Notes: generated by a model not told the origin, from the sequence alone. 43,869 nucleotides of DNA from Oscillospiraceae bacterium (GCA_022797115.1 JAAWKB010000008.1:1-43869); one strand, 5' to 3'. Positions 23,079-32,066 are shown, counted from the first letter of the stretch. Made by a program: numbers and translations.

Positions 23079-23813
23079 CTACAGGATGAAGCCCCCGTCC
23101 GCCGTCAGCACCTGGCCGGTGATGAAGGACGCGCCGGGGCTGGCCAGGAACGCCACGGCGGCGGCGATATCCTCCGGCGTTCCCAGGCGGCCAATGGGGG
23201 TCTCCTCCGCCAGGGCGCACAGGGTCTCCTCCCCCAGCACCTGCACCATATCCGTTTGGATGACCCCCGGCGCGACGCAGTTGACGCGGATGCCGGAGGG
23301 GGCCAGCTCCATGGCCAGGGAGCGGGTCAGGCCGATGAGGGCCGCCTTGGTGGCGGAATAGGCCACCTCACAGGACGCCCCCCGCTGGCCCCAGATGGAG
23401 GAGATGTTGAGGATACAGCCCGCCTTCTCATGGAGCATATGGGGCAGGACGGCCTGGATGGTGTGGAACGCGCCGTTGACATTGACGGCGAAAATCCGGT
23501 CCCAGAAACTGTGGGAGATGTCCTGGAACTGGTGCTGCTCCGCAATCCCCGCATTGTTCACCAGCAGGGACACCGGGCCGAAGGCGTCCTCCACCCGGGC
23601 GATGGCGGCGGTGACGGCAGCCTGGTCCGCCACGTCGGCCTGGACGGCCAGGGCCTGACAGCCCTGGGCCTGCAAATCCGCGGCCAGCGACTCCGCCTGC
23701 TCCCTGGCCTGGAGGTAGTCAATCCCTACGGCGTAGCCCTCCGCCGCCAGACGGCGGGCGATGGCCCGTCCGATGCCCCGGCTCCCGCCGGTGATAAACG
23801 CTGTCTTTCCCAT
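23079..23813 (-). CDS. SDR-family oxidoreductase, FabG-like
   Basis: 244 residues from the ATG at 23813, with AAGGAGG in place. Classical short-chain dehydrogenase: NAD(P)-binding GGSRGIGRAIARRLA, VNNAGIAEQ, catalytic serine in LNISSIWGQRG, YSATK catalytic pair, VNCVAPGVIQTDM, and GQVLTADGGFIL at the C-terminus. The closest named relative by motif is 3-oxoacyl-ACP reductase FabG, but the location beside acetyltransferase genes and not in a fab cluster makes the substrate open. Thirteen bases after the GNAT gene, so co-transcribed. Confidence 0.85.
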   Translation of the reverse strand: MGKTAFITGGSRGIGRAIARRLAAEGYAVGIDYLQAREQAESLAADLQAQGCQALAVQADVADQAAVTAAIARVEDAFGPVSLLVNNAGIAEQHQFQDISHSFWDRIFAVNVNGAFHTIQAVLPHMLHEKAGCILNISSIWGQRGASCEVAYSATKAALIGLTRSLAMELAPSGIRVNCVAPGVIQTDMVQVLGEETLCALAEETPIGRLGTPEDIAAAVAFLASPGASFITGQVLTADGGFIL

Positions 23814-23826
23814 ATCCTGGGCCTCC

Positions 23827-24912
23827 TTACCTTCCCGGGCTTGTCCCGCCCGCCAGTATACCCGGCCGGTCCAGAACCATCTCCAGCTCGGCCATCTCTC
23901 CGCCATCCATCTCCACTGCCATCCGGTTCCCAGTCATCCGGAACCCCATGTGTTTATAAAAGCCGATGGCCTTTTCGTTGCCCTCCAGCACGTACAGCGC
24001 CACCCGGGGCCGCTCCAGCCGGTCAAGACAGGCATCCATCAGCATCCGGCCCAGCCCCTGGCCTTGGTACGCCTCCAGCACATACAGCGCGCTGACCTCC
24101 GCCGCGTCCGGTACGGTCACGAAGTCCCGGGCCTCCGGCTCATAGCGGGCAAAGCCCACCACCTTGTCCCGGTCGGTCAGAACCAAGGTGTTTTCCGGGT
24201 ACTTCTCCGCCACCTCCTGGCAGCGGGCCATGGTGTGGCTGTCCAAAATCCGGCTGTCCAGGATGCCGGCGTATGCCTCCCGCCAGGCGGTGTAGTGGAC
24301 GAAGGCCCGGCCCGCCCGCTCCTGGGCGGTAATCATGGGCCGGACCTGGAAACGGCGCTGCCGGATCAGCTCCGCCGCGTCCCGGATGGGGAATTCCCGC
24401 TCCGCCTCCTCCCGGGAGGCAAATACCCGGGGAGGCTGGACGGGCCATGCCAGCTGCCCCTCCGGCCGTGGGAGCCGGAGGTCTGCGGCCAGCCGGTCCC
24501 GCGGCCCCTCCGGCAGGCGGGGCCAGCTGCCGGGCAGGCATTTGCACCGCCAGTCCGGGTCCTCCACCGCCATCCTGAGCAGGGCGGCGAGGCTGGGCGC
24601 AAGGGGGTGCGGGACGCGGCTGCTGTCGATGTAGAAGATCGGGGCGCCCTCCAGGCCGGCCCCGACCCCGGCAAAGCAGCCGCCCGCGCCGTCCCGGGCA
24701 AAGACGCACAGGCAGGGGACGCCATACAGGGGGAGCGGCTGCTCCTCCCGGAAAAAATCCAGCCCACACAGGCGGCTGATTTCGTCCAGCAGCGGGCTCT
24801 CCTGCTCCGTGCAGACCTCCAGCCCCGTATAGACGGAGGCCACGCCCCTGGTCAGGAAAGCGACAGGGCCATTGCCGCCGCTCCCCCGGTCAATGTAGAT
24901 CGTATCCCCCAC
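23827..24912 (-). CDS. GNAT N-acetyltransferase with unassigned N-terminal domain
   Basis: 361 residues from the GTG at 24912 (GDTIYIDRGSGG), which has GGGGAGG 9 bases upstream. The C-terminal half is GNAT: AFVHYTAWREAYAGILD, VSALYVLEAYQGQGLGRMLM as the acetyl-CoA site, and NEKAIGFYKHMGFR. The N-terminal 190 residues I do not recognise; part of it (PLYGVPCLCVFARDGAGGCF and PIFYIDSS) looks like a SUKH/SMI1-type fold but this is weak. It has its own promoter just inside the end of dapA and starts the GNAT - SDR - fusion run. Confidence 0.75.
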   Translation of the reverse strand: MGDTIYIDRGSGGNGPVAFLTRGVASVYTGLEVCTEQESPLLDEISRLCGLDFFREEQPLPLYGVPCLCVFARDGAGGCFAGVGAGLEGAPIFYIDSSRVPHPLAPSLAALLRMAVEDPDWRCKCLPGSWPRLPEGPRDRLAADLRLPRPEGQLAWPVQPPRVFASREEAEREFPIRDAAELIRQRRFQVRPMITAQERAGRAFVHYTAWREAYAGILDSRILDSHTMARCQEVAEKYPENTLVLTDRDKVVGFARYEPEARDFVTVPDAAEVSALYVLEAYQGQGLGRMLMDACLDRLERPRVALYVLEGNEKAIGFYKHMGFRMTGNRMAVEMDGGEMAELEMVLDRPGILAGGTSPGR

Positions 24913-24942
24913 TTGGATACACCTCCCCGCCGTTTTTTCCAT

Positions 24943-24971
24943 ACTCTACCACAGGGGGGAGGGGAAGTCAA
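24943..24971 (-). promoter_or_regulatory. Promoter of the GNAT-SDR-isochorismatase run
   Basis: Minus strand: -35 TTGACT (24971-24966), 17-base spacer, -10 TAGAGT (24948-24943), directly after the dapA stop codon. Confidence 0.6.
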
Positions 24972-24976
24972 GCCGG

Positions 24977-25861
24977 TCACACCAGGCCGTAGGACTCCAG
25001 TACGGCGCGCAGGCGCGGGCGGTTCTCCGCCTCCATCTCGCACATGGGCAGGCGGAAGATCTCCTGGCAGTAGCCCATCATGCCCAGCGCCGTTTTCACA
25101 GGGATGGGGTTCACCTCCCAGAACAGGGCCTCGCAGAGCCTGCGCAGGTGCAGCTGCTGTTTCCCGGCGGAGAAGAAATCCCCCCGCAGGCAGGCGTCCG
25201 TCAGCTCGTGCATCTCCCTGGGGGCCACGTTGGCGGCCACGGAGATCACACCCTTGCCCCCCAGGAGCATGATGGGGGCGGTCTCGCCGTCGTTGCCGGA
25301 CCATATGTAGAAGTCCTCCGGGCACAGCTCCCGGGTCTTCTGCACCAGGGCCAGGTCCCCGCTTGCCTCCTTGACCCCGTGGATGTTGGGGTGCTTGGCC
25401 AGGGCGGCGTAGGCCTCCGCCGTACACTTCACGCCGGTACGGGAGGGGACGTTGTAAAGGATGACGGGCTTCTCCACCGCGTCAGCGACGGCCTCATAGT
25501 GGCGCACAAGCCCCTTCTGCGTCGCCTTATTATAGAAGGGCGTGACCACCAGCAGGCCGTCCACCCCGGCCAGGGCGGCGTCCTTGGAGAGGGTGATGGC
25601 GGTTTCGGTGCTGTTCGCGCCGGTCCCGGCGATGACCGGAACCCGCCCGGCCACATGGCGCACGGTGGTCTCAATGGTCCGCATCCGCTCGACATAGCTC
25701 ATGGTGGCGGCTTCGCCGGTGGTGCCGCACACAACGACGGCATCCGTACCGTTGTCCAGCTGGAAATCCAGCAGCCGTTTCAGCGCGGGGTAATCGACGG
25801 TATCGCTGGTAAAGGGGGTGGCAATGGCTACGGCAGAGCCGGTAAAAATGGGCTGATTCAC
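24977..25861 (-). CDS. dapA: 4-hydroxy-tetrahydrodipicolinate synthase
   Basis: 294 residues from a GTG start with AAGGAGG. DapA motifs: VVCGTTGEAATM, catalytic Y136 in YNVPSRTG, Schiff-base lysine K164 in GVKEASGDL, and GNDGETAPIMLLGGKGVISV. It condenses pyruvate with aspartate semialdehyde, the first step of the diaminopimelate/lysine pathway for cell wall and spore dipicolinate. No other dap gene is nearby. NanA-type aldolases share the fold, but YNVPxRTG and the residues around it favour DapA. Confidence 0.92.
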   Translation of the reverse strand: MNQPIFTGSAVAIATPFTSDTVDYPALKRLLDFQLDNGTDAVVVCGTTGEAATMSYVERMRTIETTVRHVAGRVPVIAGTGANSTETAITLSKDAALAGVDGLLVVTPFYNKATQKGLVRHYEAVADAVEKPVILYNVPSRTGVKCTAEAYAALAKHPNIHGVKEASGDLALVQKTRELCPEDFYIWSGNDGETAPIMLLGGKGVISVAANVAPREMHELTDACLRGDFFSAGKQQLHLRRLCEALFWEVNPIPVKTALGMMGYCQEIFRLPMCEMEAENRPRLRAVLESYGLV

Positions 25862-26065
25862 GGGGATTCCTCCTTTTACTGGTCGTTGGTTCTATTGTAT
25901 AGAAACAGCTTATGCAGTATAATCGGAAATGGTGCGAAAAAGAGTGCAAAACATGCTCTGTTCCCCGGGGATACGGCAAGGGGCCTCCCCTGGCCGGGCG
26001 GCAGCGGAGACCGGCTGCAATTGGGACGGTGCGGTACAAAAAGAAATGGAAAACACAAAAAACCG

Positions 26066-26094
26066 GTGACAAATGCCGTCGGATGTGATAGAAT
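26066..26094 (+). promoter_or_regulatory. Promoter of the AraC-family gene
   Basis: -35 GTGACA (26066-26071), 17-base spacer, -10 TAGAAT (26089-26094). The 204 bases between it and the dapA start show no gene. Confidence 0.55.
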
Positions 26095-26155
26095 CATGCC
26101 CTAGGATTGGAACGCGCAGCGGGAGCGTCCGCTCCTGTGAAAGAGGGTGTGCATC

Positions 26156-27004
26156 ATGAGCAGCTATTCCTTTTCCATCTTCCCCAACGACAATTTCCTG
26201 GATCTCCGGCCCTATCAGTACGGGTGGGAGCAGTGCAAGCCGCTCTACTCCTTCGGCCCCTTTGTCCGCAACCACTACCTGCTCCACTATGTCATCTCCG
26301 GGCAGGGGCTGCTCCACTCCAACGACGCCGACGGCGTCACCCACTACCACCATCTCCACGCCGGGCAGGGCTTTTTGATCTGCCCGGGCCAGGTCAACAC
26401 CTACCGCGCAGACGAGGACCAGCCCTGGAAATATGTCTGGGTGGAGTTTGACGGCCTGCGGGCGGCGGAGTACCTGGACGCCGCCGGGCTGGGCATATCG
26501 CAGCCCATCTACCGCCCCAAGGACCCCGCCATGGGGGACGCGGTGCGCGACAGGATGCTCTACATCGCCAGCCACGCGGACGCCTCCCCCCTCCATCTGG
26601 TAGGGCAGCTCTGCCTGTTCCTGGACGAGCTGGTCCGCAGCTCCGCTACCCGGCGGGAGTCCAAGGGCGGCCAGCTGCGGGATTTCTACATCCAGGAGGC
26701 GGTAAACTACATCCAACGGAACTACCAGCGCGCACTCACCGTGGAGGAGCTCGCGGACGTGTGCAAGCTCAACCGGAGCTATTTCAGCAAGCTGTTCAAG
26801 GAGGTGGTTGGCTCCACGCCCCAGGAGTTCATCATCCAACTGCGCCTGAACAAGGCCGCCGAGCTGATGAAGGCGTCCAACGCATCCATTGGGGACATCT
26901 CCGTCCGCTGCGGCTACCCCAACCAGCTCCATTTCTCCCAAGCCTTCAAGAAGTGCTACGGCCTGCCGCCCAGGGAGTGGCGGAAGCAGAACAAGCCGCG
27001 CTGA
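26156..27004 (+). CDS. AraC-family transcriptional regulator
   Basis: 282 residues from the ATG at 26156 (AAAGAGGGTG upstream; a GTG three codons earlier is too close). The N-terminal cupin-type sensor domain (HYLLHYVISGQGLLHSN, HLHAGQGFLICPGQVNTYRA) binds an unknown, perhaps sugar, ligand. The C-terminal 100 residues have two helix-turn-helix motifs (LTVEELADVCKLNRSYFSKL and IGDISVRCGYPNQLHFSQAF) ending KKCYGLPPREWRK. No adjacent transporter or catabolic operon, so the target is unclear; citXG is convergent and dapA divergent. Confidence 0.9.
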   Translation: MSSYSFSIFPNDNFLDLRPYQYGWEQCKPLYSFGPFVRNHYLLHYVISGQGLLHSNDADGVTHYHHLHAGQGFLICPGQVNTYRADEDQPWKYVWVEFDGLRAAEYLDAAGLGISQPIYRPKDPAMGDAVRDRMLYIASHADASPLHLVGQLCLFLDELVRSSATRRESKGGQLRDFYIQEAVNYIQRNYQRALTVEELADVCKLNRSYFSKLFKEVVGSTPQEFIIQLRLNKAAELMKASNASIGDISVRCGYPNQLHFSQAFKKCYGLPPREWRKQNKPR

Positions 27005-27014
27005 CCGTTTCAGC

Positions 27015-27060
27015 ACACAGGAGGACCGGTCCGATTTTTTTCGGACCGGTCCTCCTGTGT
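27015..27060. terminator. Very long perfect hairpin between convergent genes
   Basis: 20-base perfect arms (27015-27034 and 27041-27060, beginning ACACAGGAGGACCGG) with a T6 loop. The arms are G/C-rich and no T run follows on either side, so it is a strong stem that may rely on length. Placed between the AraC gene and citXG. Confidence 0.65.
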
Positions 27061-27100
27061 ATCAGGAAAGTGGATGTGCTGTTTTTTGACAGCTTGCTTC

Positions 27101-28351
27101 TCAGCTGTGCCAAATCCCCTCTGTCCGCCGCAGGAGCAGCGCCAGGGCCAGCAGGTCGGCGCAGCCGCCGGGGGAGAGGTTCCGGGCAATGCAGGCGTTG
27201 TCCAGCTCCTCCAGCCCCGCCCGCCGCGCCTCCGCCGGACCGTCCAGAATCGCCCTCGCCCGCTCCTGGACAAACCCCAGGCCCTCCGGCCCGCCCCGGT
27301 GAAGCAGATTGGTGTCCGCCACCTCCGCCAGAAGCGTCAGCAGGGCCAGGAGCGCGTCGTCCCCCTGCTCCGCCAGCACACGCCAGGCCATCCTGGCCGC
27401 CGGAAACCCGGCCATGGCCTCCCCCCGTGCGCCTAAAACCCCATAGCGGCGCCATGCCTGCCCCCCATGGGTATCTGTCCCAGGAGGCAGGCCCGCCGCG
27501 GCCAGGGCGGCGGCTGTCTGGAACAGCTCCCCTCCCCGCGCCAGCACGGACCCCAGGGCCGCCAGTACCAGCCCGAAGGCATAGACGGCCCCCTTGTGGG
27601 TGTTGACCCCGCCGGTGGCGGCAAGCATCGTCCCCTCCGCCGCAAGGCCAGCCTGCTGGAGCGGCGCCATGCACACCGCCTGCTCCAGCCCCAGGGCCGC
27701 AGCCTGTCGGAAATAGGGCCGCAGGCTCTGGGCGGAGCGCCGGAACAGGGGCAGATCCATATCCCGGTGCGCGCCGGTGTTGCGTTGGTCCACCAGGCCG
27801 GGCTTGGGCGTCAGCTCCACCTCATCCAGCAGGGCCGACACCGCCAGCTCCGCTAGGCGGTCCGCCGCGAAGCCCTCCAGCAGGGCCGATGTGGCGGCCT
27901 GGATGGCCGGGAGGCCATGGGCCCTGCTGCGGGCGCAGGGCCCCACAGGCCCGCCGCAGATCAGGCAGGTCCGGCCTGTCTCCCGGGAGAGCTTTCCCCC
28001 GTCTGTGCCGATCACATCCAGGTCGTAGAGCCGTCCCACCGGCTGGGCGGTCTCCAGCCCCACCGCCAGCTCCTTGAGCGCCGGGGCCGGCAGGGTACAG
28101 GCCAGGACGGCCTCCAGCCCGGCAGGGGCGTCTGTTATCTCCTCGTGGAGCAGGGCCGTCCCCAGCCGGCCCCGCAGCGCCGCCAGCCCCTCCCGGAACG
28201 CGAAGTCCGCCAGGGCCGAACGCTTTACCGGCCCCGCCATATTCATGGTGAAGCTCAGCAGCGGCCTGCCGTATGCCGCCAGCAGCCGCTTCTGCCTGGA
28301 GACGCGGGCCTCCCGCGCGTCCAGGACCTCCTGCAAGGTGATTTCCCGCAT
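27101..28351 (-). CDS. citXG: CitX-CitG fusion: apo-citrate lyase phosphoribosyl-dephospho-CoA transferase and its prosthetic-group synthase
   Basis: 416 residues from the ATG at 28351 (GGGAGGGAG upstream). Residues 1-165 are CitX (LQEVLDAREARVSRQKRLLA, SFTMNMAGPVKRS, YDLDVIG). Residues about 170-416 are CitG (LLDEVELTPKPGLVDQRNTG, GGVNTHKGAVYAFGLVLAAL, PPGTDTHG). The two make the phosphoribosyl-dephospho-CoA cofactor and attach it to the acyl carrier subunit of citrate lyase. No citC, citD, citE or citF is in the window, so the lyase must be encoded elsewhere or be missing. It follows the aconitase and isocitrate dehydrogenase genes, with an inverted repeat in the gap. Confidence 0.88.
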   Translation of the reverse strand: MREITLQEVLDAREARVSRQKRLLAAYGRPLLSFTMNMAGPVKRSALADFAFREGLAALRGRLGTALLHEEITDAPAGLEAVLACTLPAPALKELAVGLETAQPVGRLYDLDVIGTDGGKLSRETGRTCLICGGPVGPCARSRAHGLPAIQAATSALLEGFAADRLAELAVSALLDEVELTPKPGLVDQRNTGAHRDMDLPLFRRSAQSLRPYFRQAAALGLEQAVCMAPLQQAGLAAEGTMLAATGGVNTHKGAVYAFGLVLAALGSVLARGGELFQTAAALAAAGLPPGTDTHGGQAWRRYGVLGARGEAMAGFPAARMAWRVLAEQGDDALLALLTLLAEVADTNLLHRGGPEGLGFVQERARAILDGPAEARRAGLEELDNACIARNLSPGGCADLLALALLLRRTEGIWHS

Positions 28352-28383
28352 AGCTCCCTCCCTGAAAATACCGGCCCCCTCAG

Positions 28384-28439
28384 AGCCTGTTTCGCGTCTC
28401 AACGTGTTTGGCCTGGCGCGGGGAGATGCGAAGCAGGCT
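28384..28439. repeat. Imperfect inverted-repeat element between icd and citXG
   Basis: 17-base arms AGCCTGTTTCGCGTCTC (28384-28400) and GAGATGCGAAGCAGGCT (28423-28439), two mismatches, 22-base loop. It begins one base after the icd stop. The form (long imperfect stem, intergenic) suggests a REP/MITE-like element or an RNA processing/termination site. Confidence 0.55.
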
Positions 28440-28440
28440 T

Positions 28441-29643
28441 TTATGCCAGCCGCTGGGCGACGGCGTCCAGGAACGCCTCGGAGTCCACCGCCCGGGCCTG
28501 GAACCCCGGCTCCACCAGCCCAACCAGGTCCTTGGTCATGATACCGGCGTTCAGCGTGTCAAAGCAGGCCCGCTCCAGCCTGTCCGCAAAAGAAATCAGA
28601 TCGGAGAGCCCGTCCAGCTCGCCCCGCCTGCGCAGGGCCCCGCTCCAGGCAAAGACCGTCGCCATGGGGTTGGTGGAGGTCTTCTCCCCCTTCAGATGGC
28701 GGTAATAGTGGCGGGTGACGGTGCCATGGGCGGCCTCATACTCGGTGGTGCCGTCCGGGGCCACCAGCACACTGGTCATCATGGCCAGAGAGCCGAAGGC
28801 GGTGGAGACCATATCGCTCATTACGTCGCCGTCATAGTTCTTGCAGGCCCAGATATAGCCGCCCTCGCTGCGGATGACGCGGGCCACCGCGTCGTCGATG
28901 AGCGTGTAGAAGTAGGTGATGCCCAGCTCATCAAACCTCGCCCTGTAGCCCTCGAACTCCTCCTCAAAAATCCTCTTGAACTCGCCGTCGTAGATCTTGG
29001 CGATGGTGTCCTTGGTGGAGAACCACAGATCCTGTCTGGTATCCACGGCATATTGGAAACAGGCCCGGGCAAAGGAGCGGATTGACTGCTCCTTGTTGTG
29101 GGCCCCCTGCCAGACCGCCGGGCCGTCCACCTTCTGGACGACCACCGAAGCCTCCTCGCCGTCCTCCCCCCAGAAGGTCATGGTGCAGGTGCCGGGCTGG
29201 GTGGTGACAAAGTCCACACTTTTGTACACGTCGCCATAGGCGTGGCGGGCGATGGTGATGGGCTTCTTCCAGTTTTTCACCACCGGCTGGATCGCGTCAA
29301 TGCAGATGGGGGTACGGAAGACCGTGCCATCCAGGATGGAGCGGATGGTGCCGTTGGGGCTCCTCCACATCTCGGTGAGCTGGGGGTACTCCTCCATGCG
29401 CTGCTTGTTGGGGGTGATGGTGGCGCACTTCACCGCCACACCGTATTTCTTGGTGGCATTGGCCGCGTCCACCGTCACCTGGTCCCTTGTCTCATTGCGG
29501 TGGAGCAGGCCCAGGTCATAATACTCCGTTTTCAGCTCCACAAACGGGAGGATCAGCTTGTCCTTGGTCATAGCCCACAGGATGCGGGTCATCTCGTCGC
29601 CGTCCATCTCCACCAGGGGTGTGGACATCTTGATTTTTTCCAT
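28441..29643 (-). CDS. icd: NADP-dependent isocitrate dehydrogenase (eukaryotic-like type)
   Basis: 400 residues, of the type otherwise known from eukaryotic cytosol and some bacteria: VEMDGDEMTRILWAM, CATITPNKQRMEEY, SPNGTIRSILDGTVFRTPI, ITIARHAYGDVY, YDGDVMSDMVSTAFGSLAMM, and EAAHGTVTRHYY. It oxidises isocitrate to 2-oxoglutarate, giving NADPH for glutamate synthesis. GAGGAGG precedes the ATG. It starts 13 bases after aconitase and is co-transcribed. Confidence 0.95.
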   Translation of the reverse strand: MEKIKMSTPLVEMDGDEMTRILWAMTKDKLILPFVELKTEYYDLGLLHRNETRDQVTVDAANATKKYGVAVKCATITPNKQRMEEYPQLTEMWRSPNGTIRSILDGTVFRTPICIDAIQPVVKNWKKPITIARHAYGDVYKSVDFVTTQPGTCTMTFWGEDGEEASVVVQKVDGPAVWQGAHNKEQSIRSFARACFQYAVDTRQDLWFSTKDTIAKIYDGEFKRIFEEEFEGYRARFDELGITYFYTLIDDAVARVIRSEGGYIWACKNYDGDVMSDMVSTAFGSLAMMTSVLVAPDGTTEYEAAHGTVTRHYYRHLKGEKTSTNPMATVFAWSGALRRRGELDGLSDLISFADRLERACFDTLNAGIMTKDLVGLVEPGFQARAVDSEAFLDAVAQRLA

Positions 29644-29656
29644 CAGGTTCCCCTCC

Positions 29657-31912
29657 TCAGTCCTTGCCGTATCCGGCGGCGTAGTAGTTCATCAGGCAGC
29701 CCTCCTGGAGGATCTGCTTCTCGTTGTCTGTCAGGCCCGCGCACTGAAGAGACAGGTCATGGACGGAGCCGTCCTTGGCAACCACCTTTGCGGCAAAGCC
29801 CTCCACGCCCTCCGCGATGGCCTTCCGCACGCCGGGGATGTATATCCAGTCGCCCTCCCCATAGGGGAAGCCCTGCCCCGCATCCATGGTGAAGGGCACA
29901 ATGCCCCAGTTGATACAGTTGGAGCGGTAGCGCTTGGTGGCGTACTCATAGCAGATATTGGCGAAGCCCCCCAGCACCTTCTGGCAGCTGGCCGCCTGCT
30001 CCCGGGCGGAGCCGTCGCCGGGCTTCCGGGCGAACACGCAGGAGCCCACAGTGGTCCGGGCCGCATCCCCGCCTACCTTGGCGAGAACCTCCATGACCTC
30101 CGCAGGGGCCTCCCCCGCCTCCCGGGCCGCCTCCAGATCCCGCACCGCCTTGGAGCGGGACACATACTCCGGCGCCCGGCGGCTGAGGGCAAATTCGCTC
30201 AGACCGATGGGGTTGGAGCGGTAGGAGCTGGTTTCCCCGGAGGGGATGAGTTCGTCAGTGGTGGTGACAGGGTCATGGATGACCGCGCAGAGCTTCACCA
30301 GCAGGTCCTCCTCCAGCTTCGGCATCTTCGGCCAGTCCTTGATGTTGGGCCCGCAGCGGAGCGGGGCGCTGGGGTCGGCCTTGCCGAAGCCCTCGTAGCA
30401 TCGCTTGGCGTAGACGCCGTCGTCATAGCGGTATGCCAGCTCCTCCGCCGTGGGCAGGTCGTAGTCAATATCCGTGGCGGCGGTGAGCACGCCGCCATTG
30501 CGGGCGGTGGCGGCAATGGACCGGGCATCCATCAGGGCCACGGCGGCAATCTGGCCGCTGCCGGGCTTGCTCCCCTCCCGGTTGGCAAAGTTCCGGGTTG
30601 CATGGCGGATAGAGAGGGCCTGGTTGGCCGGGGTGTCCCCCGCGCCGAAGCAGGGGCCGCAGAAGGCGGGCTTCATCACGCAGCCGGCCTCCATCAGCTT
30701 GGCCGCCGTACCGTTTTTGGTAATCGCCAGGGAGATGGGCGTGGATGAGGGGTAGACGCTCATGTCGAAATAGCCGTTGCCGATGCTGCCGCCTTCCAGG
30801 ATTTTCGCGGCCTCCACGATGTTCTCATACATGCCGCCGGAGCAGCCCACAATGACGCCCTGGTCGCAGACAACCTTGCCATCCACGATGCTGCGGCGCA
30901 GGTCCATCGCCACCTTGCCGCCCAGCTGCTGGTTGCAGGCTTCCTCCACCTGGGCAAAAATCCTCTCCGGGTCGGCCTGCAGTTCATGGACCGTGTAGGC
31001 GATGGAGGGGTGGAAGGGCAGGGCGATCATGCACTCCACCTTGCTGAGGTCAATCCTGACCACGCTGTCATAGTACGCGCCGTCCTGGGGATGGAGCTCC
31101 TGGAACTCCTCCGGACGGCCGATATTCTCATAGTAGGCCCGGATGGTCTCGTCCGTCTCCCAGATGGAGGTCAGGCAGCTGGTCTCCGTCGTCATCACAT
31201 CGATGCCGATGCGGTAGTCCGCGCTGAGGCTCCCCACCCCGGGGCCCACAAACTCCAGCACCTTATTTTTCACATCGCCCTCGGGGAAGGTCGCCGCCAC
31301 CAGGGCGATGGCCACGTCCTGGGGCCCCACGCCCTTGCGGGGCTTGCCGTCCAGGTAGACCATGACCACCTCCGGTTCGGGCACGTCGTAGGTGTTCTCC
31401 AGCAGCTGCTTGACCAGCTCGCCGCCGCCCTCGCCCACGCCCATGCAGCCATACGCGCCGTATCGGGTGTGGGAGTCGGAGCCCAGGATCATCTTCCCGC
31501 ACCCGGCCAGCCGCTCCCGGGCATACTGGTGGATCACCGCCTGGTTGGCGGGGACGTAGATGCCGCCGTACTTTTTCGCCGCCGAGAGTCCGAAAGCGTG
31601 GTCGTCCTCGTTGATGGTGCCACCCACAGCGCACAGGCTGTTGTGGCAGTTGGTCATGGCGTAGGGGACGGGGAATTTTTCCAGCCCCGATGCCTTGGCG
31701 GTCTGGATGATGCCCACGAAGGTGATGTCGTGGGAGATGAGCGCGTCAAACTTCAGGCGCAGCTTTCCGGGGTCCCCGCCCCGGTTGTGTGCGCGCAGGA
31801 TGGAGTAGGCGATGGTTTTCTCCCGGGCCTCGGCCGCCTGCCCGGGCGCCTCATCCGCCCATACAATCCGGCCGTCCATCAGATATGCGCCGCGCTTGTA
31901 TACTTCTACCAT
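29657..31912 (-). CDS. acn: Aconitate hydratase (YbhJ-like aconitase superfamily)
   Basis: 751 residues. [4Fe-4S] ligands lie in VGCSGG and AFCGPCFG; further aconitase motifs are ILGSDSHTRYGAYGCMGVGE, TNCHNSL and TTVGSCVFARKPGDGS. It resembles the YbhJ/hydratase branch more than AcnA or AcnB. Co-transcription with isocitrate dehydrogenase and the presence of citrate synthase support citrate-to-isocitrate conversion. GGGGAGG precedes the ATG. Iron-sulfur and so oxygen-sensitive. Confidence 0.92.
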   Translation of the reverse strand: MVEVYKRGAYLMDGRIVWADEAPGQAAEAREKTIAYSILRAHNRGGDPGKLRLKFDALISHDITFVGIIQTAKASGLEKFPVPYAMTNCHNSLCAVGGTINEDDHAFGLSAAKKYGGIYVPANQAVIHQYARERLAGCGKMILGSDSHTRYGAYGCMGVGEGGGELVKQLLENTYDVPEPEVVMVYLDGKPRKGVGPQDVAIALVAATFPEGDVKNKVLEFVGPGVGSLSADYRIGIDVMTTETSCLTSIWETDETIRAYYENIGRPEEFQELHPQDGAYYDSVVRIDLSKVECMIALPFHPSIAYTVHELQADPERIFAQVEEACNQQLGGKVAMDLRRSIVDGKVVCDQGVIVGCSGGMYENIVEAAKILEGGSIGNGYFDMSVYPSSTPISLAITKNGTAAKLMEAGCVMKPAFCGPCFGAGDTPANQALSIRHATRNFANREGSKPGSGQIAAVALMDARSIAATARNGGVLTAATDIDYDLPTAEELAYRYDDGVYAKRCYEGFGKADPSAPLRCGPNIKDWPKMPKLEEDLLVKLCAVIHDPVTTTDELIPSGETSSYRSNPIGLSEFALSRRAPEYVSRSKAVRDLEAAREAGEAPAEVMEVLAKVGGDAARTTVGSCVFARKPGDGSAREQAASCQKVLGGFANICYEYATKRYRSNCINWGIVPFTMDAGQGFPYGEGDWIYIPGVRKAIAEGVEGFAAKVVAKDGSVHDLSLQCAGLTDNEKQILQEGCLMNYYAAGYGKD

Positions 31913-31972
31913 AAGTTGTTCCTCCCCTTGCGGCGGGCAGGCTCATGCCGGCCCGCCGGTTCTGTCGCTTTG

Positions 31973-32001
31973 AGTGTAGCACAGAGAATCCCTTTTGTGA
32001 A
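31973..32001 (-). promoter_or_regulatory. Promoter of acn-icd-citXG
   Basis: Minus strand: -35 TTCACA (32001-31996), 17-base spacer, -10 TACACT (31978-31973). The short leader folds into a G/C-rich hairpin (about 31932-31956) before the ribosome site, with no T run. Confidence 0.65.
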
Positions 32002-32066
32002 TAGTAAATACAGGGCAAACATACAAAAATCGTGCCGATGCCGCCGCTTTCCTGCCCGCAGGCGCA

